Source: Flavobacteriaceae bacterium CRH (lineage in GTDB: Bacteria; Bacteroidota; Bacteroidia; Flavobacteriales; Flavobacteriaceae). Taken from it: DNA of 64,000 nucleotides. The stretch covers positions 1-64,000 of the forward strand of contig LMAJ01000002.1 in the NCBI GenBank assembly GCA_001507425.1. Reading direction: 5' to 3'. The position numbers were made by a program, and so were the translations under genes. Positions 36,774-45,742 of the stretch are shown here, in pieces. Under the pieces are notes generated by a model. The model saw nothing but the letters and a program-made list of their open reading frames with translations, was not told the origin of the DNA and did not search any database. Within the stretch, counting starts at the first letter, position 1. Each line of letters begins with the position of its first letter.

Positions 36774-37592
36774 TTACCAACCCTTAACAGCACCACCTTT
36801 AAATTCGCGTAAGGCTGATGCTTCTACTTCTGCAGATTGAAAGGCTTGTAAAAACTGCTTTACTCTTTCATCATTTTTGTTGTCTTCTCTGCTCACTACA
36901 AGATTTACGTATGGAGAATCTTTGTCTTCTACAAACAAGGCATCGCGCGACGGAACTAATCCGGCTTGTGAAGCAAATGTATTGTTGATAATGGCAATAG
37001 AAACATTGTCATCGTCTAAAGATCTTGGCAATTGAGGCGCTTCTAATTCTAATATTTTAAGTTTTTTTGGATTCTCAATAATATCCGTTACTTTCGGCAA
37101 TAAGCCTACTCCATCACGAAGTTTTAATAATCCGTTTTTTTGTAAAAGCAATAACGAACGACCTCCGTTTGTTGGATCGTTTGGAATAATGATTGTGCTT
37201 TCATTTTTCAATTCTGAAAGACTTTTGATCTTTTTAGAATACGCAGCAATTGGGTAAATAAATGTTTTTCCTATGATCGCCAATTTATAGCCACGTTGTT
37301 TAGACTGCTCGTCAAGATATGGTTTATGCTGAAAAGCATTTGCATCGATATCGCCCTGGCTTAAAGCTTCGTTTGGAATCACGTAATCGTTAAAAGAAAC
37401 CAATTCAACCTCAAGTCCGTATTTTTCTTTTGCTACTTTTTTAGCTGCTTCTGCTACTTTATATTCTGGTCCGGTGGCAACACCCACTTTTAAAAAATGA
37501 GGATCGTTATTTTTACTTTTTCCGCAATTCGCAACTAAAAGCGACAAGGTTACAATCCCGATTGCTTTTAAAAAATTATTTTTAGTAATCAT
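36774..37592 (-). CDS. metQ: MetQ, methionine-binding lipoprotein
   Basis: Substrate-binding lipoprotein of 272 residues for a D-/L-methionine ABC importer. Lipobox LLVANC, Cys23. NlpA/MetQ family landmarks are visible: LKVGVATGPEYKVAEAAKKV, NDYVIPNEALSQGDIDANAF QHKPYLD (adjoining parts), and the IPNDPTNGGRSLLLLQ segment. It is last in the metN-metI-metQ order, 189 nt after metI. That gap holds a dispersed inverted repeat, so transcription may be partly uncoupled. Confidence 0.95.
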   Translation of the reverse strand: MITKNNFLKAIGIVTLSLLVANCGKSKNNDPHFLKVGVATGPEYKVAEAAKKVAKEKYGLEVELVSFNDYVIPNEALSQGDIDANAFQHKPYLDEQSKQRGYKLAIIGKTFIYPIAAYSKKIKSLSELKNESTIIIPNDPTNGGRSLLLLQKNGLLKLRDGVGLLPKVTDIIENPKKLKILELEAPQLPRSLDDDNVSIAIINNTFASQAGLVPSRDALFVEDKDSPYVNLVVSREDNKNDERVKQFLQAFQSAEVEASALREFKGGAVKGW

Positions 37593-37636
37593 TCTTCTAT
37601 TTTTTATAATTAATATTTATACTACTGTGTGCAATT

Positions 37637-37746
37637 AACCGCAAAGTTCGCAAAGTCTTTTTCACGCAGATTTAAAAAGATTTGAGCAGATTTTAATTTA
37701 AATAATCTGCCTTGATCAGCTTAAATCCTTTTAAATCTGCGTGAAA
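37637..37746. repeat. Intergenic repeat between metI and metQ
   Basis: AACCGCAAAGTTCGCAAAG (37637-37656) matches the motif in the nested repeat at 2301 with one difference. Next to it, imperfect 24-bp arms (TTTCACGCAGATTTAAAAAG from 37660; CTTTTAAATCTGCGTGAAA ending at 37746) form an inverted repeat. Confidence 0.8.
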
Positions 37747-37781
37747 CAAAAATTATCGACTTCGTAATTTTTAATTGACAA

Positions 37782-38435
37782 TTATCTATGGTCAAATCGT
37801 TTCGATAAAGTATCGCCAATAAACTGGATTAGGAATACTAAAAGTACCAGCAAAGCAAGCACTGAATTCATCGTTACGGCATCATACCCAATGTATCCGT
37901 ATTGATAACCAACTTGTCCTAAACCACCCGCACCAACGGCACCACCCATTGCAGAATAACCTACAAGCGTAATTAAAGTGATTGAAGCTGCATTTATTAA
38001 AGAAGGCAATGCTTCCGGAAGTAATACTTTATAAACAATTTGAAATGGTGTCGCCCCTAAAGCTCTCGCTGCTTCAATTAGTCCTGAAGGCAAACCCAAA
38101 AGACTATTCTCTACAAGACGTGCGATAAATGGAGCTGCGCCAATACTTAACGGAACTAATGCGGCGCTAACGCCAATGGAAGTTCCCACAAGTGCACGCG
38201 TAAATGGAATCATCCAAACAATTAATATGATGAATGGAATAGAACGAAAAATATTTACCAAAACAGATAATGATCTATTTAAAACCGGTTGATCTAATAT
38301 TTGATTTTTTCTCGTAAGAAAAAGCAAAATACCGGTTGGAAGCCCTAATGCGAAACCAAAAAAGCCTGACACAAAAGTCATAACAATCGTTTCCCAGGTT
38401 CCTTTTAATAATAATTCAATGATGGAATCAGACAT
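37782..38435 (-). CDS. metI: MetI, methionine ABC transporter permease
   Basis: Inner-membrane permease of 217 residues with five or so hydrophobic helices. The BPD-type coupling segment [20 protein letters not shown] (about 141-160) is characteristic of MetI. The [18 protein letters not shown] stretch is also typical. Its start overlaps the end of metN by 8 nt, indicating translational coupling. Confidence 0.95.
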   Translation of the reverse strand: MSDSIIELLLKGTWETIVMTFVSGFFGFALGLPTGILLFLTRKNQILDQPVLNRSLSVLVNIFRSIPFIILIVWMIPFTRALVGTSIGVSAALVPLSIGAAPFIARLVENSLLGLPSGLIEAARALGATPFQIVYKVLLPEALPSLINAASITLITLVGYSAMGGAVGAGGLGQVGYQYGYIGYDAVTMNSVLALLVLLVFLIQFIGDTLSKRFDHR

Positions 38436-39459
38436 AACCTATAATTTCTGTTTTAATATGTTTTGAAATAAAATACTGGATGGCAGCTTCGTAATTTTCG
38501 CGTTTGCCTGAAAGTTCAATTAGCATTACTCCGAAATTAACATCGCCCGCCTGATCCATTTGTGCGCTGATAATTTTAAAATCGGTATCGAATAATCTTG
38601 AAACTTCAGAAATAACAGGTTCGTTAACTGATTTTCCGGTCATTTCAAGCCTCAATAACGGATTTAAATTTTCAGCATCTTCTTTTTGCAATCTATCCTG
38701 ATAAACTGATGGAATGTCCAGATGCAATGACGAAGAGATAAATTCTCTGGTAAGTTCATGTTTCGGATCTGCAAAAATTTCTCCTACACTTCCCTGCTCT
38801 ATCAATTTTCCGTGACTGATAACCGCAACCTCATCACAAATTGATTTAACAACTTCCATTTGGTGCGTAATCAATAAAATCGTGATATTAAGACGTCGGT
38901 TAATATCTTTCAGTAAATTTAAAATAGATCTTGTTGTTGCCGGATCAAGCGCACTTGTCGCTTCATCGCACAAAAGTACTTTTGGGTTGTTTGCTAATGT
39001 TCTCGCAATGGCAACTCTTTGTTTTTGTCCGCCTGAAAGACTTGCAGGATAATCGTTTGCTTTTTCTTCTAAACCTACTAATTGCAGTAGTTCTGAAACA
39101 CGGGTTTTAATAGCTGCTTTTGAAGTCCCTGTAAGTTCTAACGGAAATGCTACATTCTCAAAAACAGTACGTGATGAAAGTAAATTGAAATGCTGAAAAA
39201 TCATTCCTATTTGTCTTCTCTCAATTGCAAGTTCTGCATTTGATAATTGGATTAAAGATTTTTTATCTACAATAATTTCTCCCGAAGTTGGTCTTTCTAA
39301 AAGGTTTACACATCGAATTAATGTGCTTTTTCCGGCTCCCGAAGTACCAATTACACCGAAGATTTTTCCCGGCGGAACTTTAAGTGACACATCAGATAAG
39401 GCAGAAACAATTCTGTTTTTCTGATGAAAAGTCTTGGTTACATTTTTTAATTCAATCAT
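38428..39459 (-). CDS. metN: MetN, methionine ABC transporter ATPase
   Basis: ATPase of 343 residues. Walker [10 protein letters not shown] at 38-46, signature LSGGQKQR, Walker [12 protein letters not shown], and the switch His in LLITHQMEV. The C-terminal about 80 residues form the NIL domain that binds methionine and inhibits the transporter (known for this family). First structural gene of the operon, preceded by a 120-nt stretch containing a terminator and, before that, a Met/Cys-rich leader ORF. Confidence 0.96.
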   Translation of the reverse strand: MIELKNVTKTFHQKNRIVSALSDVSLKVPPGKIFGVIGTSGAGKSTLIRCVNLLERPTSGEIIVDKKSLIQLSNAELAIERRQIGMIFQHFNLLSSRTVFENVAFPLELTGTSKAAIKTRVSELLQLVGLEEKANDYPASLSGGQKQRVAIARTLANNPKVLLCDEATSALDPATTRSILNLLKDINRRLNITILLITHQMEVVKSICDEVAVISHGKLIEQGSVGEIFADPKHELTREFISSSLHLDIPSVYQDRLQKEDAENLNPLLRLEMTGKSVNEPVISEVSRLFDTDFKIISAQMDQAGDVNFGVMLIELSGKRENYEAAIQYFISKHIKTEIIGYV

Positions 39460-39527
39460 TTTTTAATTCAGGTTTATTAGAGGCATTGAAACTTTTCGTG
39501 CATTCACATTTATAAAATTTAAAATAA

Positions 39528-39559
39528 AAAAGCCTTTCAAACTATCATGAAAGGCTTTT
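39528..39559 (-). terminator. Intrinsic terminator in the metNIQ leader (attenuator candidate)
   Basis: Stem AAAAGCCTTTCA / TGAAAGGCTTTT (perfect 12 bp, 8-nt loop) with a T-run on the minus strand. It lies 19 nt past the stop of the leader ORF and 68 nt before the metN start, a classical attenuator position. I found no strong competing antiterminator by eye; the leader GGCTT (codons 28-30) could pair with AAGCC of the first arm for only 5 bp. Confidence 0.85.
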
Positions 39560-39578
39560 GATATAAATACTATATTTT

Positions 39579-39674
39579 TTATGTAGAAGCCAGATCACTT
39601 AATTGCATTGTAACAACACAACACATCAACATGTTGCAGCTATAATACTTTGTATTCTGGTTATCATTTTTCAT
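39579..39674 (-). CDS. Met/Cys-rich leader peptide of metNIQ
   Basis: A 31-codon ORF. Its centre reads YYSCNMLMCCVVTM (residues 10-23) and holds three Cys and three Met in eleven residues (13-23), far more than expected for these rare residues. It starts about 3-8 nt after a -7 box and ends 19 nt before an intrinsic terminator upstream of metN. Ribosome slowing at Met and Cys codons under sulfur amino-acid starvation could prevent termination, as in trp, his and leu attenuation of other bacteria. The layout supports a regulatory leader rather than a functional protein. The mechanism is inferred. Confidence 0.75.
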   Translation of the reverse strand: MKNDNQNTKYYSCNMLMCCVVTMQLSDLAST

Positions 39675-39681
39675 TGCTGGG

Positions 39682-39714
39682 CAAATTTAAAGAGATTATT
39701 TGAATTTTCTGCAA
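39682..39714 (-). promoter_or_regulatory. Promoter of the metNIQ leader transcript
   Basis: On the minus strand a TTG (39714-39712), about 22 nt, then TAAATTTG (39689-39682), matching TAnnTTTG. The predicted transcription start falls just before the leader ATG at 39674, so the leader ORF would be almost leaderless. Confidence 0.6.
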
Positions 39715-40010
39715 AAAACAGAAAACTTTTTATACCCTATCAAAATAATAGAGTAATATGATTTTTCCGTTTCAAACTCATTTTTTTACTGACCTGAAAT
39801 AATCTTACAAATGGGCATTTTGAAACAATTAACAAAAATTATATAAGAAATATTTTATACTAAAATATAATTTTACTGATATTCAGAACATTATAATTGT
39901 ATATTGCGTAAAAAAATATAAGATTTATTTTACTTACTACTTTTAAAACAATTATTAATTACACTAATAGTAAAGAAAATTCTTTATTTAAAGCCTCAAA
40001 AAAGAAAAAA
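39715..40010. other. AT-rich divergent intergenic region
   Basis: No gene seen. It should contain the promoter for the plus-strand small protein gene at 40011, but no clear TAnnTTTG with spacing was found. Confidence 0.5.
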
Positions 40011-40214
40011 ATGAAAAAAAAAATCTACTGCCTGCTATTTTTAATTCCGCTAATTTCCTTCTCTGAAAACCCACCACCTCCCGGCCTACCACCCGGAGGC
40101 GGACCGCCCCCACCTCCACCCGGAGGCGTTATAGATCAACTAGTGATTGTATTGATTCTTACAGCGATTTGCTTAGCATTTTATTTTTTATACGTAAAGT
40201 CAATAAAAAAATAA
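40011..40214 (+). CDS. Small proline/glycine-rich membrane protein
   Basis: A 67-residue protein: N-terminal signal (MKKKIYCLLFLIPLISFS), a Pro/Gly tract (about 20-40, PPPPGLPPGGGPPPPPPGG), then one C-terminal membrane helix and a basic tail (KSIKK). Topology is an anchored peptide exposing a Pro-rich loop. Such micro-proteins often precede T9SS cargo genes in flavobacteria (recollection). It lies 70 nt before the T9SS cargo at 40285. Function unknown. Confidence 0.75.
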   Translation: MKKKIYCLLFLIPLISFSENPPPPGLPPGGGPPPPPPGGVIDQLVIVLILTAICLAFYFLYVKSIKK

Positions 40215-40284
40215 TGCAATTGATTATGCCTATAAGCAAATGAGCAATGAATATCACAGATCTAATGAGAAAAAAAATAAGCCC

Positions 40285-42072
40285 ATGAAAATAAACTACC
40301 TATTCGCTATTTTGGTTTCAATTCCTTGTTTTTCGCAACTTTATGTGGGTGCCAGTGCACCTGTTTATGTAAAAAACGAAGTCCTTTATGTGGGCCAAAA
40401 TATAAATTTAGCGACCAATTCAAATCTTTATTTAAGAAACAATTCCCAGTTATTGCAAGGTACTACCGGAGTATCGAATAATTCAGGGACGGGGATTATC
40501 TCCGTGTATCAGGAAGGTACATCAGATAATTTTGAGTACAACTATTGGTGCTCACCTGTTGGTAATGCAACCGCAATTACCGGAAATACCAATTTTGGCA
40601 TTACAATGCTAAACAGGCCTACCTCTTCTACAATTTCTACTCCCGCTTCAATTCTGGCTAATGGAAATCTCAATGGTACAGCAAATCCATTAGCTATTGC
40701 CTCAAATTGGATATATAAATTAACCAATGCAAATAATTATTCCCAATGGGTGTTTGTCGGCAGCGCAACAACATTAGCTCCCGGAGAAGGATTTACCATG
40801 AAAGGAACAGGCGGTAACGACGCCACAGATCCGGAAGGTACCGGAATTGTAAATAACCCGGGAACGGGTGCACAGCGCTATGATTTTAGAGGCAAACCAA
40901 ATGACGGGACGATTAGTGTTAATGTAGGAGCGGGAAATGCCGCAAGTCTAACAGGAAATCCATATCCTTCAGCATTACACCTCAATGCCTTTTTATTAGA
41001 TGCATCTAATGGCGCCTGTACCGGTATTGCGTATTTTTGGGAACAGGACAAAACAGTTAACTCTCATTATCTTGCCAGTTATAAGGGAGGATATGCTTCT
41101 TATTCCCCCTTAAATTTAGGATCGACCGGATTATATGTTCCCGCCACTTTTAATACTTATAAAAAAGATGGAACTGTAAATACTACCGGGACCTCATCAG
41201 GGGTAGCCGTACAGCGAAAATATATTCCCATAGGGCAAGGTTTTTTAATTAATGGGAACACAAATGGCTCCGTGAGCTTTAAAAACTCACATCGCATATT
41301 TTATAAAGAAGGATTAGGTTTGTCTGAATTTGCTAAATCTACAAAGGATAAAACTTCTAAAAATACTGATGAAGCTGTTGAAACTTCTCATTTAAGAATT
41401 AATACTATTATCAATAATGAATTTACCAGACAACTTGCATTGGCATTTTTACCAGAGGCAACAGATGGAATTGATTTTGGAATTGATGCGTTGAATATGG
41501 ATGAAAGCCTGCCAAATGATGCATCGTTCTGGATAGAAAACAAAAATTTCATTATTCAGGGAGTTAGTTTTGAACCCACAAAGAGAATTCCTTTAGTGAT
41601 AAAGGCTACTACCATCACCACAATGAAATTTAATGTAGTTGAAGTTAAAAATTTTGATTCGACACAAAATGTGTACCTGTACGACGAGCTTGATTCTTCG
41701 TATCATAATATTAAAAACGGATCTTATCAGATCACTGTTGCTCCGGGAGTTTATAAAGACCGATTCAAAATAACTTTTACCAATCAGACACTTAGTACCA
41801 ATTCAGAAGTAAAAAGCATTTTTTTTATTAGCCAGGATAATACCAATGAAGTTTTAAGGGCTTTCAATCCTAATAATAGAACTTTAGCCTCCTTTACTTT
41901 ATATGATATACTTGGTAAGGCTATTTTATCTAAAAATAATTTGGGCGCAGAACAGAATTATACATTTTCAACTTCAGGTTTAAGTGCTGGTATTTACATT
42001 GCCACTTTTATAACAGCTGATAATGAAAAAAATTCACAGAAAATTATTATTTCAAATTCAGGAAAAAGATAA
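40285..42072 (+). CDS. T9SS-secreted protein with C-terminal sorting domain
   Basis: A 595-residue secreted protein. The signal peptide ends at CFSQ. A beta-rich unrecognised body has glycine/asparagine-rich loops. The C-terminal about 80 residues are a T9SS type A-like sorting domain (FNPNNRTLASFTLYDILGKA, GLSAGIYIATFI). It is exported by Sec, moved across the outer membrane by T9SS and anchored or released (known for this signal). The longer start at 40240 lacks a signal, so 40285 is chosen. Function unknown; probably a surface or matrix protein. Confidence 0.85.
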   Translation: MKINYLFAILVSIPCFSQLYVGASAPVYVKNEVLYVGQNINLATNSNLYLRNNSQLLQGTTGVSNNSGTGIISVYQEGTSDNFEYNYWCSPVGNATAITGNTNFGITMLNRPTSSTISTPASILANGNLNGTANPLAIASNWIYKLTNANNYSQWVFVGSATTLAPGEGFTMKGTGGNDATDPEGTGIVNNPGTGAQRYDFRGKPNDGTISVNVGAGNAASLTGNPYPSALHLNAFLLDASNGACTGIAYFWEQDKTVNSHYLASYKGGYASYSPLNLGSTGLYVPATFNTYKKDGTVNTTGTSSGVAVQRKYIPIGQGFLINGNTNGSVSFKNSHRIFYKEGLGLSEFAKSTKDKTSKNTDEAVETSHLRINTIINNEFTRQLALAFLPEATDGIDFGIDALNMDESLPNDASFWIENKNFIIQGVSFEPTKRIPLVIKATTITTMKFNVVEVKNFDSTQNVYLYDELDSSYHNIKNGSYQITVAPGVYKDRFKITFTNQTLSTNSEVKSIFFISQDNTNEVLRAFNPNNRTLASFTLYDILGKAILSKNNLGAEQNYTFSTSGLSAGIYIATFITADNEKNSQKIIISNSGKR

Positions 42073-42147
42073 GGCTGGGTTATTTATTTAAAGTTCCTGC
42101 TATATCTTTCTCAACATCGTATCAATCTACTAACTAATACTAAAATC

Positions 42148-43566
42148 ATGGTAATCAACTATACTCCGCAAAAACATAAAATATATTTTTTAGTGGTTTT
42201 TTTCTTCTTATCACTATTAGCAAATGCACAAATCGGGATTGGAACGGTAACACCTAATGCAAGCGCTGTTTTAGATATTACGTCTACTACACAAGGTATG
42301 TTAGCTCCCCGAATGACAACTGTACAAAGAAACGCTATTGCCACACCCGCCGACGGACTGATTGTTTATGATACAGATCTTAAATCATTTTATTACTATG
42401 TATCTACTACATCAACATGGACACTTATAAATAATGGTACAGCACCAAGGCTCAATTATAAACGTATAAGATCCGGTGACAATTTAGCCGTTGTCCTTGC
42501 TACTGAACTGGCAGCAGGCGGTGGTTCTAAATATGTATTAACGGCCAATACTTTATATGAAATTAACGGTCAGATCGTATTTAATTTTCCTATTGATTTA
42601 AATACAGCTTATTTGGAGGGTTTGGATGCTAATGAAGACATCATAGTTAAAACATCGGGAAATCTTTTTGACGGAACTACAGGCGGGAGTATTAAGAATC
42701 TTACCATTACAACACCCGGCGCTACTGTTTTTAATTTAAATGCCGCATCAGCTGCCTCTACTTTTTTACTTAGAGATACTATTATAGCCAATTCAAATAA
42801 TGTGGGTACAATATCCGGGTTTGGATTGGTTTTTCTTAGTATTGTTAATTATTCAGGCAATACAAATGGTGTTACTTACAACAATATTGGTCAGTTACTC
42901 TTAAGCAATCAGGCTTGGTTTAGTAATAATAATGGTACTTATGAAAAATTTACAGGAACATTTAATCTAATTGAAAAACAGGGAGGATTCTCTAATGTTG
43001 CGGCTACAGCAATTGGGCTTGATGTTTCTACAACTGGTCTTACCATTACTGGAGATGCTGTTTTAGAATCAGTTGTTTTTACTGGTCCAACGCCTGCCAA
43101 TTATGTAAAACCATATACAACAGGAACTTATACCGGATATAATTTTAACAATAGCTGGACGGTCAGAGCTGCGGGAATACCTACTGAAGCAGATGCAAAT
43201 GCAGTAGGAGACTTTTCGATGGATTATGCTGTGGGCAGTGGAGCTTCTACTTCTTTTAATAATTCAAACCCAAGTAATATGGTTAAAGTCGCGGGAGTTT
43301 CAACATCAACTAATTTATTCCGGTTTTCTACTGATGGAGGGATAAGTAATCGACTGAAATACTTAGGGAAAAAGAAGAGAATTTTTCAGGTTGCCGGATC
43401 TATCTCTTTTCAGGTACCTGCAACGGGAACCTACATCATTTATATTGCTAAAAACGGAACTGTAATTAGTCAGTATAAAATTTACGGACGTGGTTTGGCT
43501 ACCAATGATATTATTGTACTTCCGTTAAATGCTTCTGTAGAATTATCAAATAACGACTATGTCTAG
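42148..43566 (+). CDS. Secreted fibre-like protein truncated by an in-frame TAG
   Basis: A 472-residue exported protein. The signal peptide ends at ANAQ. The N-terminus has the IGIGTVTPNASAVLDI pattern of flavobacterial surface/fibre proteins, with a likely beta-helix or repeat body and a jelly-roll-like C-terminal domain (VPATGTYIIYIAKNGTVISQ). The stop TAG (43564-43566) interrupts a strand: the same frame continues 24 codons (VYAQRYTGGNNDAIIVPNMS and a little more) to TAA at 43639. NDYV-x-VYAQRY reads as one strand with the stop replacing one residue, probably Glu. The last strands would be missing, so the product may misfold. A terminator follows the downstream stop. Confidence 0.78.
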   Translation: MVINYTPQKHKIYFLVVFFFLSLLANAQIGIGTVTPNASAVLDITSTTQGMLAPRMTTVQRNAIATPADGLIVYDTDLKSFYYYVSTTSTWTLINNGTAPRLNYKRIRSGDNLAVVLATELAAGGGSKYVLTANTLYEINGQIVFNFPIDLNTAYLEGLDANEDIIVKTSGNLFDGTTGGSIKNLTITTPGATVFNLNAASAASTFLLRDTIIANSNNVGTISGFGLVFLSIVNYSGNTNGVTYNNIGQLLLSNQAWFSNNNGTYEKFTGTFNLIEKQGGFSNVAATAIGLDVSTTGLTITGDAVLESVVFTGPTPANYVKPYTTGTYTGYNFNNSWTVRAAGIPTEADANAVGDFSMDYAVGSGASTSFNNSNPSNMVKVAGVSTSTNLFRFSTDGGISNRLKYLGKKKRIFQVAGSISFQVPATGTYIIYIAKNGTVISQYKIYGRGLATNDIIVLPLNASVELSNNDYV

Positions 43567-43664
43567 GTTTATGCACAACGTTATACAGGAGGAAACAATG
43601 ATGCGATAATTGTTCCCAATATGTCTATAACTATTCGATAAGTATAATCAGTTTGCAAATCTTA

Positions 43665-43710
43665 AAGCGTTTCCCCATCAATAAAGCTAATTATTAATGG
43701 GGAAACGCTT
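43665..43710. terminator. Terminator between convergent genes
   Basis: Perfect 14-bp stem AAGCGTTTCCCCAT / ATGGGGAAACGCTT with an 18-nt loop, then a T-rich tail on the plus strand. It serves the fibre-like protein gene and possibly the convergent PPC-domain gene. Confidence 0.88.
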
Positions 43711-43737
43711 ATTTTTATTTTAATTCGAAAAGAAATC

Positions 43738-44262
43738 TTATTTCAGCAGACAAGGCAACTGAAGCACATTGGCATTTAGGGGCTGTTCTATTTTTCTTTC
43801 AAGTTTTTCCTGATTAAGTGTAATGTAAATTTCCATCGATCCTGTTCCAACTTTCAATGCCAGAATATGACCGCCGTAAGCTTCAAATTTATTATTTGTT
43901 GCAATTCCGTGAATATGTAAAGATGGTTTTTCTTCGCTCCATGCAATTGAACCTGTGAGACTTCCCATTTCAACTTTGTTAAAGGTTTTAGGATTAAATT
44001 TCTTTTGACCGAAATCATAAAAACCAAAAGTTACTTCCTGCGCAAACCCAATTCCTGTAAAATTTGCTGAGAGAATCTTTTCTTCTTTCGCTAAATTTTC
44101 AATAGATGCAATAACGTTATCGCCTTCGCGCAATACCATTAGATAGCCATTGGTCGTTTTAGCATATCGGCATTTTTCGCTACTTTCTTTCTGCTGTGCT
44201 TGCATTGTTACTGCAAAGCAAACTAGTATTGGTGCTATTATTTTTCTTGCTCTTAAGTACAT
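43738..44262 (-). CDS. Exported PPC (DUF296)-domain protein
   Basis: A 174-residue protein with an N-terminal signal (ends at TMQAQ) and a PPC/DUF296 domain: YLMVLREGDNVIASIENLAK, ILSANFTGIGFAQEVTFGFY and HIHGIATNNKFEAYGGHIL. In this fold the His cluster around IHG...GGHI is a metal-site candidate. Most PPC proteins are cytosolic, so the signal peptide is notable. Function unknown; monocistronic. Confidence 0.85.
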   Translation of the reverse strand: MYLRARKIIAPILVCFAVTMQAQQKESSEKCRYAKTTNGYLMVLREGDNVIASIENLAKEEKILSANFTGIGFAQEVTFGFYDFGQKKFNPKTFNKVEMGSLTGSIAWSEEKPSLHIHGIATNNKFEAYGGHILALKVGTGSMEIYITLNQEKLERKIEQPLNANVLQLPCLLK

Positions 44263-44451
44263 ATCATTAAATTTAAAATTGGTTATAATTGATGAAAGTT
44301 TTATTTACAAAAAGCTATATCGTTTTTGTGCTTTTTTGCTACAGATTTAAAAATTATAAATCAAAAATATACCTAATCTACTGAACCTGTATGAAAAAAT
44401 AGGGATCTAAAATTTAAATAAATATTTTTGAACCTTTATTTACAGCAAAAA

Positions 44452-44476
44452 ATAAAGACGCAAATTGCGTCTTTAT
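44452..44476 (-). terminator. Terminator of the PQQ sugar dehydrogenase gene
   Basis: Perfect 11-bp stem ATAAAGACGCA / TGCGTCTTTAT with a 3-nt loop, followed by a T-run on the minus strand, 33 nt past the stop. Confidence 0.88.
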
Positions 44477-44509
44477 AGTTTCTTCTAACGAAATAGAAAT
44501 ATCTTATGA

Positions 44510-45742
44510 TTATGATTTTTTATCAATTCTATAAAGTCTTCCTTCATCTGTTACAGCATATAATGCTCCGTCAGGTCCTTGAGTTACATCTCTAAAACGT
44601 TGGTTTTCTGACGCAAGAAGTCTTTCTTCACCAATTACTTTATTATCTCTGATCGCAAGACGAACGATATGCTTTCCGCTTAAAGCACCAATGAAAAGGT
44701 TATTTTGCCATTCCGGCACTCGATTACCTGTATAGAAAGTCATTCCGCTAGGAGAAACTACAGGATCCCAATAATAAACCGGTTGCTCTAAACCATCTTT
44801 TTTCTGAATTCCTTCTCCAATTTTTTCTCCACTGTATTCAATTCCGTATGTAATTGTTGGCCATCCGTAATTAAGTCCGGCCGTTAAGCGGTTAATTTCG
44901 TCACCTCCACGTGGTCCGTGTTCAGCAAGCCAAACTTCTCCTGTTACAGGGTGAAGCGCTAACCCTTGTGGATTTCTATGTCCGTAAGTATATAATTCCG
45001 GTAATGCACCTGTTTGTGTAAAAGTAGGATTTCCTGATGCAGCCGCTCCATCTTTAGTAATTCTAACCACTTTTCCTAAACCTGTAGAAACAGATTGCGC
45101 TAATGGTCTTGTTTCAAGTACAGAACGTTCTCCTGTGCTTATAACCAGATTTCCTGATTTATCAAAAAGAATACGTCCGCCATAATGAAGTGTACTTGCA
45201 TTTGCAGGGTTTGCGCGGTAAATTACCGTTGCTCCTTCTATTACAGTTTCATTAGTTGATAATTTTCCTTTAGCAACCGAAGTTTGATTCCCGCCTGCTG
45301 AAGCTTCAGAAAATACCCAGTAAATCATTCGGTTTGTAGCAAAATCCGGATCTAGGCATAAACCTAATAATCCTCCCTGCCCTGCAGCATTTACAGCAGG
45401 AACTCCTGTAATTGGAGCGCTTACTTCTCCGGTTAATTTAACAATGCGCAGATTTCCGGCTTTTTCGGTAATTAATAATCGTCCGTCAGGAAGGCTTTTT
45501 ACTCCCCATGGACTTGCTAAAGTGGTTGTAATAACTTTTCCTTCAAATGCGGTATTGGTTTGTACACCATTAATACGGGTCTGACCTGTAAAAGCTGGTG
45601 CGTATGTTGTATTTGGTGCAGTGGTTTCTACGGGATTTGTAATAGTTCCCGGATCAGTATCCTGATTTTTGTCGTCGTTTGAGCAGCTTGTTAAAGCCAA
45701 TAATGTACCTGCGGCAATGGCAATGTAATGAAGTTTTTTCAT
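44510..45742 (-). CDS. PQQ-dependent sugar dehydrogenase-like lipoprotein
   Basis: A 410-residue lipoprotein (lipobox LALTSC, Cys20). Six-bladed GDH/sorbosone dehydrogenase propeller: SPWGVKSLPDGRLLITEKAG, a QGGLLGLCLDP blade, YGHRNPQGLALHP, WLAEHGPRGGDEIN and the NYGWP motif. It oxidises sugars or related polyols in the periplasm with pyrroloquinoline quinone and passes electrons to the respiratory chain (family knowledge). PQQ-binding and catalytic His/Arg segments appear present. Monocistronic. No PQQ synthesis genes are in this window. Confidence 0.9.
   Translation of the reverse strand: MKKLHYIAIAAGTLLALTSCSNDDKNQDTDPGTITNPVETTAPNTTYAPAFTGQTRINGVQTNTAFEGKVITTTLASPWGVKSLPDGRLLITEKAGNLRIVKLTGEVSAPITGVPAVNAAGQGGLLGLCLDPDFATNRMIYWVFSEASAGGNQTSVAKGKLSTNETVIEGATVIYRANPANASTLHYGGRILFDKSGNLVISTGERSVLETRPLAQSVSTGLGKVVRITKDGAAASGNPTFTQTGALPELYTYGHRNPQGLALHPVTGEVWLAEHGPRGGDEINRLTAGLNYGWPTITYGIEYSGEKIGEGIQKKDGLEQPVYYWDPVVSPSGMTFYTGNRVPEWQNNLFIGALSGKHIVRLAIRDNKVIGEERLLASENQRFRDVTQGPDGALYAVTDEGRLYRIDKKS

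Noticed and set aside
39528..39714. SAM riboswitch upstream of metN
   Set aside because: I could not find the conserved SAM-I or SAM-II core. The Met/Cys-rich ORF with terminator explains the region better.
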